Shown here: piece after piece, positions 29,254-35,041 of the stretch | How the letters are laid out: the number at the start of each line of letters is the position of its first letter | How positions within the stretch are numbered: the first letter of the stretch is position 1 | From: Patescibacteria group bacterium | Lineage (GTDB): Bacteria > Patescibacteriota > Minisyncoccia > Phycocordibacterales > GWA1-40-21 | DNA length: 35,041 nucleotides | Assembly (NCBI GenBank): GCA_003142075.1 | Contig: PLOL01000018.1 | Span: forward strand, 1-35,041 | Reading direction: 5' to 3' | Translations under genes and position numbers: made by a program | Notes under the pieces: generated by a model | The model's input: only the letters and a program-made list of their open reading frames with translations | What the model was told of the DNA's origin: nothing | Databases searched by the model: none

Positions 29254-29487
29254 CTATTTTTCTCCCACAAATTCAAATCTTTTCTTTTTTGTTCCATCCA
29301 GAGCAACTATTTCTTCTGCAAACATCGCAAGCGGTCTTGCCCAAAGTTTTGAAATTTCATTTTCATAAAGCGCTTCATAAAAAACCAAATCTTCCAAAGT
29401 TTCCGAGTGTTTTCCGACTCCGATGACGCGATAAAGATTTCCGGTCTTATAATGCTTGTAGATTCCTAATTTTATTTTTTCAGTCAT
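29254..29487 (-). CDS. DUF1653 family protein
   Basis: 77 aa matching the DUF1653 pattern: LGIYKHYKTGNLYRVIGVG, then KHSETLEDLVFYEALYE, then LWARPLAMFAEEI and KKRFEFV. It is a small SH3-like beta domain of unknown function, widespread in bacteria. It starts 6 nt after the TGA of the Rpe-like gene, and that TGA is in frame with its ATG (TGA TTT AAA ATG), so translation is probably coupled. It ends at the bidirectional terminator. Confidence 0.88.
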   Translation of the reverse strand: MTEKIKLGIYKHYKTGNLYRVIGVGKHSETLEDLVFYEALYENEISKLWARPLAMFAEEIVALDGTKKKRFEFVGEK

Positions 29488-29493
29488 TTTAAA

Positions 29494-30213
29494 TCAGGCT
29501 TTTTCCATTTCCTCCCAAGCTTCTTTTATATTTTCACTTTCATAAAGCGCCGAGCCGGAAATGAGTTTGTTCGCGCCGGCCTTCGCCAAATCTTTATAAT
29601 TGTCAAAGCTGACTCCCCCATCTACGCTTATTGTTATGTCCGGATATTTTTTTCTCAAATCTTTTATTTTTTTCAAAACTTCTTCATCAAAAGGCTGGCC
29701 TTGGTAGCCGATTTTTTTGATTCCCATAAATTGGATAAAATCAGCAAGAGTATGACCTTCTGGATTTTTTTCCAGAAATACATCAAGCTCGCTGTTTTGC
29801 GTATCTATATTCAAAGCGATTCCTATTTCAAAATTGGCAAGAGAATCTCCGGCATAGCCGTATGTTTTTCTCAAATCTTTTACCAAGTCCAAAACTTTCG
29901 GCGAAGATTCAATGTGAACAACAAGAGCTTTCGCTCCGGCCTTGATCAATTTTTCAATAGTTTCTTCTGGATTTTTTATCATCAAATCCGCTTCAAAATC
30001 CATATTCTGCCAAAAAGGAAAACCTTCGTCTTCTTCCGTAATTTTTTCAAAATGATTTTCATCGTCGCCGACATAAGGCCAGCATTTTGACGGGACAAAT
30101 TTTCCATCACAAACATCCATTTGAACAAGCTTTACAAAATTCTTCACAAGGGACATCTTGTATGAAAGATCTTCATAAGATTCTGGAATTATCGCTGGAA
30201 GGACTTCTATCAT
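29494..30213 (-). CDS. ribulose-phosphate 3-epimerase-like protein with altered metal site
   Basis: 239 aa TIM barrel of the Rpe family: LPAIIPESYEDL start, VQMDVCDGKFVP, ADLMIKNPEETI, ALVVHIESSP, DITISVDGGVSFDNYKDLAKAGANKLISGSALY. The DGG block with its Asp is intact. In classical Rpe the metal is held by two His and two Asp. Here the first motif reads Q-M-D where H-x-D is usual, and the H-L-M motif reads D-L-M, so both His ligands are replaced. It may be a divergent epimerase or a paralogue with another substrate. Next to rpiB, it probably acts in pentose phosphate metabolism. Two overlapping TATAAT boxes precede the ATG. Confidence 0.75.
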   Translation of the reverse strand: MIEVLPAIIPESYEDLSYKMSLVKNFVKLVQMDVCDGKFVPSKCWPYVGDDENHFEKITEEDEGFPFWQNMDFEADLMIKNPEETIEKLIKAGAKALVVHIESSPKVLDLVKDLRKTYGYAGDSLANFEIGIALNIDTQNSELDVFLEKNPEGHTLADFIQFMGIKKIGYQGQPFDEEVLKKIKDLRKKYPDITISVDGGVSFDNYKDLAKAGANKLISGSALYESENIKEAWEEMEKA

Positions 30214-30232
30214 ATTATAAAGTATTATATCA

Positions 30233-30359
30233 GATTTTGAGTAAATTTTTTATGAAATACGCGAAGCGAGCGAGGCTTGCGACCAAAATGTACGTTCAGT
30301 ACATTGCGGGAGCAAACGTAGCTCGCGACAAAGCAGTTCGAAAAAATTTACTTAAAATC
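30233..30359. repeat. 127-nt imperfect palindrome overlapping the rpiB 3' end
   Basis: The outer arms (30233-30251 and 30341-30359) pair over 19 bp with one G-T: GATTTTGAGTAAATTTTTT and its complement. The centre is AATGTAC GTTCA GTACATT. The sequence between is GC-rich with partially complementary GCGAGC / GCTCGC segments. The right arm encodes the last residues of RpiB. Confidence 0.82.
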
Positions 30360-30872
30360 AAAATTATTCTTAATCTCGCGGGAAATCCTTTCAATCTTTT
30401 TTATTCTGCGAACATGTCTGGCTTCATTTGAAAAATCCGTTCCAAGCCAAATCTCCACGGCTTTTTTCGCAACGTTCGGCTTCAAAAATCTCGCACCGAG
30501 AGAAAGGATGTTTGAATCGTTATGCAATTTTCCGAGTTTTACAATCTGATATTTTGAAAAAATCCCTGGATTTCCATAAAAAACAGTTGCGCGGACATTC
30601 GGATATCTGTTTGCAACTATTGCCTCCCCTTGCCCTGAACCTCCAAGAATAATTCCGATGTTGTGTTCTGGATTTAACGCAACGGCTTTTGCTACAGGCG
30701 AAATAAAGTCTGGATAATCATCTCCATCTTCAAATTTGAAAGCTCCCATATCAAATACTTCAAAACCAAGTTTTTTTATAAATGGTACAAGTTCTTGTTT
30801 CAATTCAAAACCTGCATGATCTGTACCTATGTATACTTTCTTTTTATGACTTACTACTCCAAGATTTTTCAT
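30348..30872 (-). CDS. rpiB: ribose-5-phosphate isomerase B, Glu-type
   Basis: Interconverts ribose-5-phosphate and ribulose-5-phosphate. 174 aa: VYIGTDHAGFELKQEL, DYPDFISPVAKAV, then GGSGQGEAIVANRYPNVRA and LHNDSNILSLGARF. The usual catalytic Cys of the E. coli-type active site is absent; GGSGQGE resembles the mycobacterial type, in which a Glu is the catalytic base. The C-terminus (KNNFDFK) lies inside the right arm of the palindrome at 30233-30359. TATAAT (30879-30884 on the complement) ends exactly 6 nt before the ATG, with no Shine-Dalgarno. rpe-like and DUF1653 genes follow on the same strand. Confidence 0.93.
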   Translation of the reverse strand: MKNLGVVSHKKKVYIGTDHAGFELKQELVPFIKKLGFEVFDMGAFKFEDGDDYPDFISPVAKAVALNPEHNIGIILGGSGQGEAIVANRYPNVRATVFYGNPGIFSKYQIVKLGKLHNDSNILSLGARFLKPNVAKKAVEIWLGTDFSNEARHVRRIKKIERISREIKNNFDFK

Positions 30873-30905
30873 GCAGATATTATAACAAGTAGTAGGTTAA
30901 AAAGA

Positions 30906-30935
30906 AAAGGCTCCTCGCTTGCGCTCGGAGCCTTT
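30906..30935 (-). terminator. terminator of the 30962-31423 gene
   Basis: AAAGGCTCC / GGAGCCTTT with an inner GCGCAAGCG-type loop. On the minus strand it is followed by TTCTTTTT. It sits just upstream of the rpiB -10 box. Confidence 0.88.
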
Positions 30936-30961
30936 ACCTAAATTATTTTTTCTTGGATCAA

Positions 30962-31423
30962 CTATTTTTTAATTCCTGCCAGCCATGATGTCTGTATGTA
31001 TTCATTTTCTTTTAGACGCCTCATTTTTGTAAGTAAATATGACTGAGGTCTCATATTCACTGGATATGCATACGGTGTAACTGTCTTAAATTCAAGTGTA
31101 CACCATTTCTTACCGCCGTCTTTCCATTGTGTGACAATATCTCTATCGCGAATCACGCCAGGATTGTCACGAACAAATTTGGCAAGTGCATATGGATCAA
31201 CGGGAATAAGATTGCGTTTTTTGTATTCTTTTTTGCGCTCTTCAGGTGAACATCTTGAATACAACGGAAAAATTGTAACAGCTACACTTCTTTTACCGCC
31301 AATCGAAATTTCTTTTAATACATCTTCATCAATATCCATATACCTTCCTTTAATATTTAAAGCAGCATACGGACAGACATTGCGGTCTATACCTTTAACG
31401 ATTTTAGTAATTTTTCCTAACAT
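30962..31423 (-). CDS. hypothetical basic protein, 153 aa, SD-type orphan
   Basis: Unrecognised, soluble and strongly basic, with scattered Cys and a possible beta-rich centre (SVAVTIFPLYSRCSPEERKK, DIVTQWKDGGKKWCTLEFKT, PYAYPVNMRPQSYLL). The start is fixed by GGGGAGG upstream of the ATG. Its promoter TTGATA-17-TAACAT lies at 31487-31515 and its terminator at 30906-30935, so it is a single-gene unit between gatB and rpiB. Function unknown; the charge suggests nucleic-acid contact but nothing more specific. Confidence 0.78.
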   Translation of the reverse strand: MLGKITKIVKGIDRNVCPYAALNIKGRYMDIDEDVLKEISIGGKRSVAVTIFPLYSRCSPEERKKEYKKRNLIPVDPYALAKFVRDNPGVIRDRDIVTQWKDGGKKWCTLEFKTVTPYAYPVNMRPQSYLLTKMRRLKENEYIQTSWLAGIKK

Positions 31424-31486
31424 AAAAACCTCCCCGGCCCTTGGCCATATTTTAAAAATAGTTTTAACAAATTACATCTACAAATA

Positions 31487-31515
31487 ATGTTAGCAACTTT
31501 CTATTATATTATCAA
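31487..31515 (-). promoter_or_regulatory. promoter for the 30962-31423 gene
   Basis: On the minus strand TTGATA (31510-31515), 17 nt, TAACAT (31487-31492). The predicted leader is about 60 nt. Confidence 0.65.
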
Positions 31516-31519
31516 TCAT

Positions 31520-31552
31520 ATAAAAAACGGCACCTATGTCACCGCTCTTTGT
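31520..31552 (-). terminator. probable gatB terminator
   Basis: On the minus strand GAGCGGTGACATAGGTGCCGT, a short imperfect stem (CGG / CCG plus wobbles), is followed by TTTTTTAT. Its outer sequence resembles the rplY terminator. Confidence 0.55.
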
Positions 31553-31562
31553 TTTTGAATTT

Positions 31563-32996
31563 TTAAGCCAGCATTTCCACCAAAACTTTCTTTATCACCT
31601 GCGGATTTGATGAACCTTTTGTCACTTTCATTATTTGTCCTACAAAAAACATCAAAGCCATTTCCTTTCCTGCTTTATAATCAGCCACAACTTTCGGATT
31701 ATCTTTAATCAATTTTTCTCCAATTGTTTTTATCGCACCTTCGTCGGATTTTTGTATCAAACCTTCTTTGTTTGCAACTTCTTCAGGATCAATATCAGCT
31801 TTCAATAATCTTTCAACTAAATCTTTTGCAGCTCTTGAGCCAAGCTTCCCATCTGAAACCATCACAATTATTTTTGCAAATTTTTCCGGCTTTGGAAATT
31901 TCAAACTGGAATCTTTTGACATAAAACCAACCACATCTGATGCAATGTAGTTTGAAGCAAGTTTTGCCAAATCTTTATTTCCAGCGAAACCAGCAATTAC
32001 AGCTTCAAAAAACTTTCCAAGTTCAATATTGTTCACAAAAGAGTCGGCGTCCTGTTCTTTTATTCCAAATTCTTTCAAATATTTTTCTCTTCTTTCCCAT
32101 GGAAGTTCTGGAAGTCCACCTTTCAAAGCTTCCAAATCAAAAACTTCTGAAATCATCATTTTTGGCAAATCTGGATCTGGAAAATATCTGTAATCCTGAG
32201 AATCTTCTTTAATTCTCTGCGAATATGTTTTTTGTTTTGCTTCATCCCAGCCTCGAGTTTCCTGAATCACTTTTTCGCCTTTTTCAATCGCATCAATCTG
32301 TCTTTCAATTTCATAAGCGACGGCTCTTTCAACAGTTCTGAAAGAATTCAAATTTTTAATTTCAACTTTTGTTCCAAGCTTGTCAGTGTCAGAAACAGAA
32401 ATATTTGCTTCAACTCTCATTTCACCTTTTTCCATATTTGCATCACCTGCTCCAAGATATTGTAAAAGCAATTGCAATTCTTTTGCAAAATCTGCAGCTT
32501 GTTTTCCAGAATGAATCACCGGCTCTGTAACAAGCTCCATGAGTGGAACTCCTCCACGATTAAAATCAACTAAAGAAAAATCTCCTTGGTCATGTTTTGA
32601 ACCGCCAGTATCTTCTTCAAGATGAATTCTCGTCAGCTGAACTCCTTTTATCGAACCGCCCGTGACCAAAGGATATTTGTATTGAGAAATCTGATAGCCT
32701 TTTGGAATATCTGGATAAAAATAATTCTTTCTGTCCCATTCTGTAAAGTTGGCGATGTTATCAATTTTTCCTTTATTATCACAGCAAGCTATTCCAACTC
32801 TCAAAACGTGCTCAATAGCTTTCTTATTTAAAACAGGCAAAGTTCCTGGCTGTGCAGTGCAAACCTCGCAAATATTTGAATTTGGTTTTTCTTCATCAGG
32901 ATCGTTCTTGCAAGAACAAAACATCTTTGTTTGTGTCTTCAATTCGGCGTGAATTTCAAGGCCGATAGTTGCTTTATATTTTGAATTTGTTTCCAT
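31563..32996 (-). CDS. gatB: aspartyl/glutamyl-tRNA amidotransferase subunit B
   Basis: GatB activates mischarged Glu-tRNA(Gln) and/or Asp-tRNA(Asn) for amidation within GatCAB. 477 aa from the ATG at 32994-32996 (METNSKYKATIGLEIHAEL); a TTG three codons upstream is less likely. Family marks are GLEIHAELKTQTKMFC, the Cys set SCK...NICEVCTAQPGTLPVLN, KNYFYPDIPKGYQISQY, LEEDTGGSKHD and DFNRGGVPLMELVTEP. A C-terminal YqeY/GatB tail domain ends SSNPQVIKKVLVEML. gatA and gatC are not in the window. The AspRS at the right edge carries RRDHG, a His seen in non-discriminating enzymes, which would fit this pathway. Confidence 0.97.
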   Translation of the reverse strand: METNSKYKATIGLEIHAELKTQTKMFCSCKNDPDEEKPNSNICEVCTAQPGTLPVLNKKAIEHVLRVGIACCDNKGKIDNIANFTEWDRKNYFYPDIPKGYQISQYKYPLVTGGSIKGVQLTRIHLEEDTGGSKHDQGDFSLVDFNRGGVPLMELVTEPVIHSGKQAADFAKELQLLLQYLGAGDANMEKGEMRVEANISVSDTDKLGTKVEIKNLNSFRTVERAVAYEIERQIDAIEKGEKVIQETRGWDEAKQKTYSQRIKEDSQDYRYFPDPDLPKMMISEVFDLEALKGGLPELPWERREKYLKEFGIKEQDADSFVNNIELGKFFEAVIAGFAGNKDLAKLASNYIASDVVGFMSKDSSLKFPKPEKFAKIIVMVSDGKLGSRAAKDLVERLLKADIDPEEVANKEGLIQKSDEGAIKTIGEKLIKDNPKVVADYKAGKEMALMFFVGQIMKVTKGSSNPQVIKKVLVEMLA

Positions 32997-33063
32997 AATT
33001 ACCAAAAAATAATAGCATGAAATATAGTGAAATAAAAGACAGATTTTAGATATTATTTATAAA

Positions 33064-33092
33064 TTGACAATATGTGTATATGAAGATATTAT
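33064..33092 (+). promoter_or_regulatory. promoter of the 83-aa membrane protein gene
   Basis: TTGACA (33064-33069), 17 nt, TATTAT (33087-33092). Confidence 0.85.
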
Positions 33093-33137
33093 AAGGACGG
33101 AGTTTAAATCAAATAAATTGTGGGAGGTAAAATTATC

Positions 33138-33389
33138 ATGAAATATTTGTATATGTGGCCTGCTTGGTTATTTTTTGGGATTTTGATGACACCCATAGTT
33201 TGGGTGTGGTTCCCTCAAAATCACGCGGCTTGCGTGATATCAGTTCTTGTTTTAGTAGTTTTGTTTGCATTATTTAGTATTTGTTTCTCAGAACTGATGG
33301 ATATGGATACAGATCATCCTGAAGCTCTTTCGGATAAAGACACAGAATCGATAATAGTGGCAATTATTTTAAGCGGTATTTCTCATTGA
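33138..33389 (+). CDS. 83-aa membrane protein, SD-type orphan
   Basis: Starts at the ATG 33138 (MKYLYMWPAWLFFGILMTPI), preceded by TGGGAGG. Two hydrophobic helices (about 4-25 and 33-55) are followed by an acidic segment (ELMDMDTDHPEALSDKDTES) and a last hydrophobic stretch (IIVAIILSGISH). The terminator begins inside the coding region and its stem spans the TGA stop. It is the first of three small single-gene units between gatB and aspS. No family recognised. Confidence 0.78.
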   Translation: MKYLYMWPAWLFFGILMTPIVWVWFPQNHAACVISVLVLVVLFALFSICFSELMDMDTDHPEALSDKDTESIIVAIILSGISH

Positions 33390-33400
33390 AATACCGCTTT
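33371..33400 (+). terminator. terminator overlapping the 33138 gene stop
   Basis: AAGCGGTATTTC TCATT GAAATACCGCTT followed by TTT. The TGA stop (33387-33389) lies at the loop/right-arm boundary. Confidence 0.92.
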
Positions 33401-33438
33401 TTGTTGGGAAAGACAGATTTTAGACCGTATTTCTATAC

Positions 33439-33467
33439 TTGACAAAGTGTATATAATAAGGTAATAT
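33439..33467 (+). promoter_or_regulatory. promoter of the 67-aa membrane protein gene
   Basis: TTGACA (33439-33444), 17 nt, TAATAT (33462-33467). Confidence 0.75.
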
Positions 33468-33514
33468 TTCAAAAGTTTAGGAGTTAAATTTTGTTCTTCA
33501 AAAGGAGGAAAATA

Positions 33515-33718
33515 ATGATTAAAATAGGAAATGAAATAGGAAAATGGATTTATTATTTACTTGCACTTGTAACATTAATCTCAAGTGAATTTTTACCACC
33601 ACTTGAAAAACCAGCAGATTACTTGTTAACAATAGTGTTTATGGTTTATGCGATATTTCTTGCCATTCTGAATGGCATTGAAGAAATTAAAGAGGCCATA
33701 AAAGAAAACGAGGAATAA
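33515..33718 (+). CDS. 67-aa membrane protein, SD-type orphan
   Basis: Starts at the ATG 33515 (MIKIGNEIGKWIYYLLALVT) after AAAAGGAGG; an in-frame TTG at 33491 has no such site. Two helices (about 10-27 and 36-53) are followed by an acidic amphipathic tail (GIEEIKEAIKENEE). It has its own promoter and terminator. The layout of two helices plus a charged tail resembles the other small membrane proteins of the window (8845, 9419, 33138), although there is no clear sequence identity. Confidence 0.77.
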   Translation: MIKIGNEIGKWIYYLLALVTLISSEFLPPLEKPADYLLTIVFMVYAIFLAILNGIEEIKEAIKENEE

Positions 33719-33732
33719 AAGTTAGAAAAAAT

Positions 33733-33759
33733 AAAGAGGTCCAGAGAGACCTCTTTTTT
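33733..33759 (+). terminator. terminator of the 33515 gene
   Basis: AAAGAGGTC CAGAGA GACCTCTTT followed by TTT. Confidence 0.9.
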
Positions 33760-33783
33760 GTTTGGAAAAAGACTGATTGAAAA

Positions 33784-33810
33784 TTGATATATATTGTTGT
33801 AGCATAGAAT
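33784..33810 (+). promoter_or_regulatory. candidate promoter of the 33869 gene
   Basis: TTGATA (33784-33789), 15-nt spacer (short), TAGAAT (33805-33810). Confidence 0.45.
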
Positions 33811-33868
33811 CAGTGGTTAGAAGTTCTTTATAAAATATTGATTCTTTTTTAATCAAAAGGAGAAAAAT

Positions 33869-34093
33869 ATGAGTAAAAAATCAAAGATTGAGGTACTAGC
33901 AATACCAACAGAAAACATTGTTTCTGTATTAGGAAGATTTCGTAAAGGCGCTGTAATTAAAAGCGATTATGAAAACAAGGTTCTTGAAATGGCCTACTCC
34001 GTAGGTCTCGTGGACTTCTCGATTCAGATTGATGGTACTTCATCAGCAAAGTTAACGCATCACGGTATGAGGTGGTATAACGTAGCTAAATAG
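33869..34093 (+). CDS. 74-aa hypothetical protein, SD-type orphan
   Basis: Starts at the ATG 33869 (MSKKSKIEVLAIPTENIVSV) with AAAAGGAGA upstream. It is small, soluble and mixed alpha/beta (LGRFRKGAVIKSDYENKVLE, VGLVDFSIQIDGTSSAKLTH) and ends HHGMRWYNVAK. The ending loosely resembles a winged-helix turn, but I would not assign a fold. A strong hairpin at 34105 follows; aspS starts 182 nt downstream. Confidence 0.77.
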   Translation: MSKKSKIEVLAIPTENIVSVLGRFRKGAVIKSDYENKVLEMAYSVGLVDFSIQIDGTSSAKLTHHGMRWYNVAK

Positions 34094-34104
34094 GAAATAA
34101 ATTT

Positions 34105-34133
34105 AAGGCGGGCTGTAATCAGCCCGCCTTTCT
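34105..34133 (+). terminator. terminator of the 33869 gene / possible aspS leader hairpin
   Basis: AAGGCGGGCTG TAAT CAGCCCGCCTT, then TCTC. The T tract is short. Its right arm (GCCCG) could alternatively pair with CGGGC at 34158-34162 in the aspS leader. Confidence 0.75.
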
Positions 34134-34247
34134 CAAAATTTTATTAAAAATTTTCTTCGGGCGAGAAGTGAGGTGGCACCGCGAACTCGTTCGCCCTCGC
34201 AAAAATCGAAATTAATTATATTTCGGTTCTTGCGAGGGCGATTTATT
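34105..34247 (+). promoter_or_regulatory. T-box leader controlling aspS, no recognisable Stem I
   Basis: The antiterminator bulge TGGCACC (34174-34180) lies between GAGG (34170-34173) and CCTC (34195-34198). The competing terminator has CGCCCTCGCAAAAATCGAAA (34192-34211) against ATTTCGGTTCTTGCGAGGGC (from 34220), then GATTTATTTT. Upstream lies an A/T hairpin followed by CTTCGGGCGAGAA, nearly identical to a block in the thrS leader. Only about 40 nt separate this block from the preceding gene, so a canonical Stem I with an Asp specifier has no room unless transcription starts inside that gene. No GAC/GAT is exposed in an obvious loop. Confidence 0.78.
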
Positions 34248-34274
34248 TTGGTTATTAATTAAATTATTAAAAAA

Positions 34275-35041
34275 ATGGAGAGAACATACATTGGAGAATT
34301 AAATAAAAAAGTTGGAGAGGAAGTAAAAATCTGCGGATGGGTGGATGTTAGACGCGACCACGGAAAACTTATCTTCATAGATTTGAGAGATATGTCTGGA
34401 AAAGTTCAGATGGTTGCTTTGCCAAACCATGCAGAAGCTCACACAGCTGCAAATACTGTCAGACCTGAATGGGTTGTTGAAGTAACAGGAAAAGTAAATG
34501 CTCGTCCAGAAAGAATGATAAATAAAGATGAAGTAAATGGAGCAGTAGAAATTGAAATGCTTTCTTTAACTGTTTTGAATGAAGCGATTACTCCAGCTAT
34601 AGATGTCAGAAGTGACGGAATGGAAATTGGAGAAGAATCTCGTTTGAAAAATAGATATTTGGATCTTAGAAGACCAAGACTACAAAAAAATATTCGCAAC
34701 AGAAGCAAAGTCATGACACTTGTAAGAACTCTTCTTGAAAAAGAAGGTTTTTGTGAAATTGAAACTCCAATTCTTACAAATGCTACGGCAGAAGGTTCAA
34801 GGGATTGTATAGTGCCTTCAAGAATTGAAACTGGAAGTTTTTACGCTCTTCCACAATCTCCACAGCAATACAAACAGCTTCTGATGGCTTCCGGATTTGA
34901 AAAATATTTCCAATTTGCTAGATGTTTCCGCGATGAAGATACAAGAGGAGATAGACAGCCGGAGTTCACTCAGATGGACTTAGAAATGAGCTTCCCGACG
35001 GAGGAAGATGTAATGGGTGTAAATGAAAGAGTCATTATTGC
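34275..35041 (+). CDS. aspS: aspartyl-tRNA synthetase, C-terminus cut by window edge
   Basis: 255 complete codons are present. The N-terminal OB-fold anticodon-binding domain has ICGWVDVRRDHGKLIFIDLR and VTGKVNARPERM. The class II core begins with LDLRRPRLQKNIRNRSKV (motif 1). Motif 2 is FARCFRDEDTRGDRQPEFTQ. The bacterial-type insertion domain lies beyond the edge. RRDHG has His where discriminating enzymes such as that of E. coli have Leu; this His is associated with non-discriminating AspRS, which also makes Asp-tRNA(Asn). With gatB nearby this suggests an indirect Asn-tRNA route. No Shine-Dalgarno; the T-box lies immediately upstream. Confidence 0.96.
   Translation, partial: MERTYIGELNKKVGEEVKICGWVDVRRDHGKLIFIDLRDMSGKVQMVALPNHAEAHTAANTVRPEWVVEVTGKVNARPERMINKDEVNGAVEIEMLSLTVLNEAITPAIDVRSDGMEIGEESRLKNRYLDLRRPRLQKNIRNRSKVMTLVRTLLEKEGFCEIETPILTNATAEGSRDCIVPSRIETGSFYALPQSPQQYKQLLMASGFEKYFQFARCFRDEDTRGDRQPEFTQMDLEMSFPTEEDVMGVNERVII

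Noticed and set aside
29254-30213. TGA between the Rpe-like gene and DUF1653 is in frame (TGA TTT AAA ATG), which would fuse them under a TGA=Gly code
   Set aside because: Long genes such as dnaE and gyrB contain no internal TGA and use GGN for conserved Gly, and the 33138 gene also ends in TGA at its terminator. The standard code with coupled translation explains it.
30087-30431. Plus-strand 114-aa ORF over the Rpe-like start and the rpiB end
   Set aside because: It is antisense to two recognisable genes and runs through the large palindrome; no start signals.

Overview
The window reads as a gene-dense, AT-rich chromosome segment of a Candidate Phyla Radiation / Patescibacteria bacterium, probably Parcubacteria-like. 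This is inferred from gene content and architecture, because no 16S gene is present. Supporting signs are reduced aminoacyl-tRNA synthetases, PEGA and PKD-like/CARDB surface proteins beside a sortase, a non-oxidative pentose phosphate set, and GatB with an AspRS of non-discriminating appearance. The standard bacterial code fits: large proteins are intact, and TGA is used as a stop.

Layout. 1-1953, all on the minus strand: rpmF (cut by the left edge), a hypothetical, rnhB, a hypothetical. 2091-6796: dnaE, convergent with a gene fusing a GH130-like propeller to a GNAT domain. 6819-8846: T-box-controlled thrS. 8845-9673: two small membrane proteins. 9727-13123: a cell-surface locus (repeat protein with a sorting-like signal, sortase, and a divergent CARDB/PKD-like membrane protein) flanked by elaborate palindromes. 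13161-15248: gyrB. 15523-15922: two 58-aa genes. 15967-19838: C39-like protein and pheT-pheS; pheT carries an inserted NlpC/P60 peptidase-like domain. 19868-22342: PEGA protein and a membrane glycosyltransferase. 22408-22483: tRNA-Thr(UGU). 22578-28332: tsf-rpsB, prfA, rpmE, a coiled-coil lytic transglycosylase and rplY. 28631-31423: lipoprotein, DUF1653, an Rpe-like protein, rpiB and a hypothetical. 31563-35041: gatB, an island of three small genes, then T-box-controlled aspS (cut by the right edge).

How it works together. Most of the window is translation (RF1, EF-Ts, S2, L25, L31, L32, four synthetase genes, GatB) and replication (DnaE, GyrB, RNase HII). Envelope functions are interleaved: sortase locus, PEGA protein, glycosyltransferase, transglycosylase and lipoprotein.

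The strongest unusual signals are these. (1) A complete-looking NlpC/P60 domain lies inside the B5 region of PheRS beta. (2) There are two expression dialects. Housekeeping genes have no Shine-Dalgarno, and several have a -10 box exactly 6-7 nt before the start codon, as expected for leaderless mRNA. All eleven small orphan genes have a strong Shine-Dalgarno and mostly their own TTGACA-type promoter and terminator. (3) There is a GH130-like/GNAT fusion. (4) Two compact T-box leaders share one sequence block. (5) A Cys-bracketed repeat module is shared by the two proteins flanking the sortase. (6) Several long imperfect palindromes sit in intergenic DNA.
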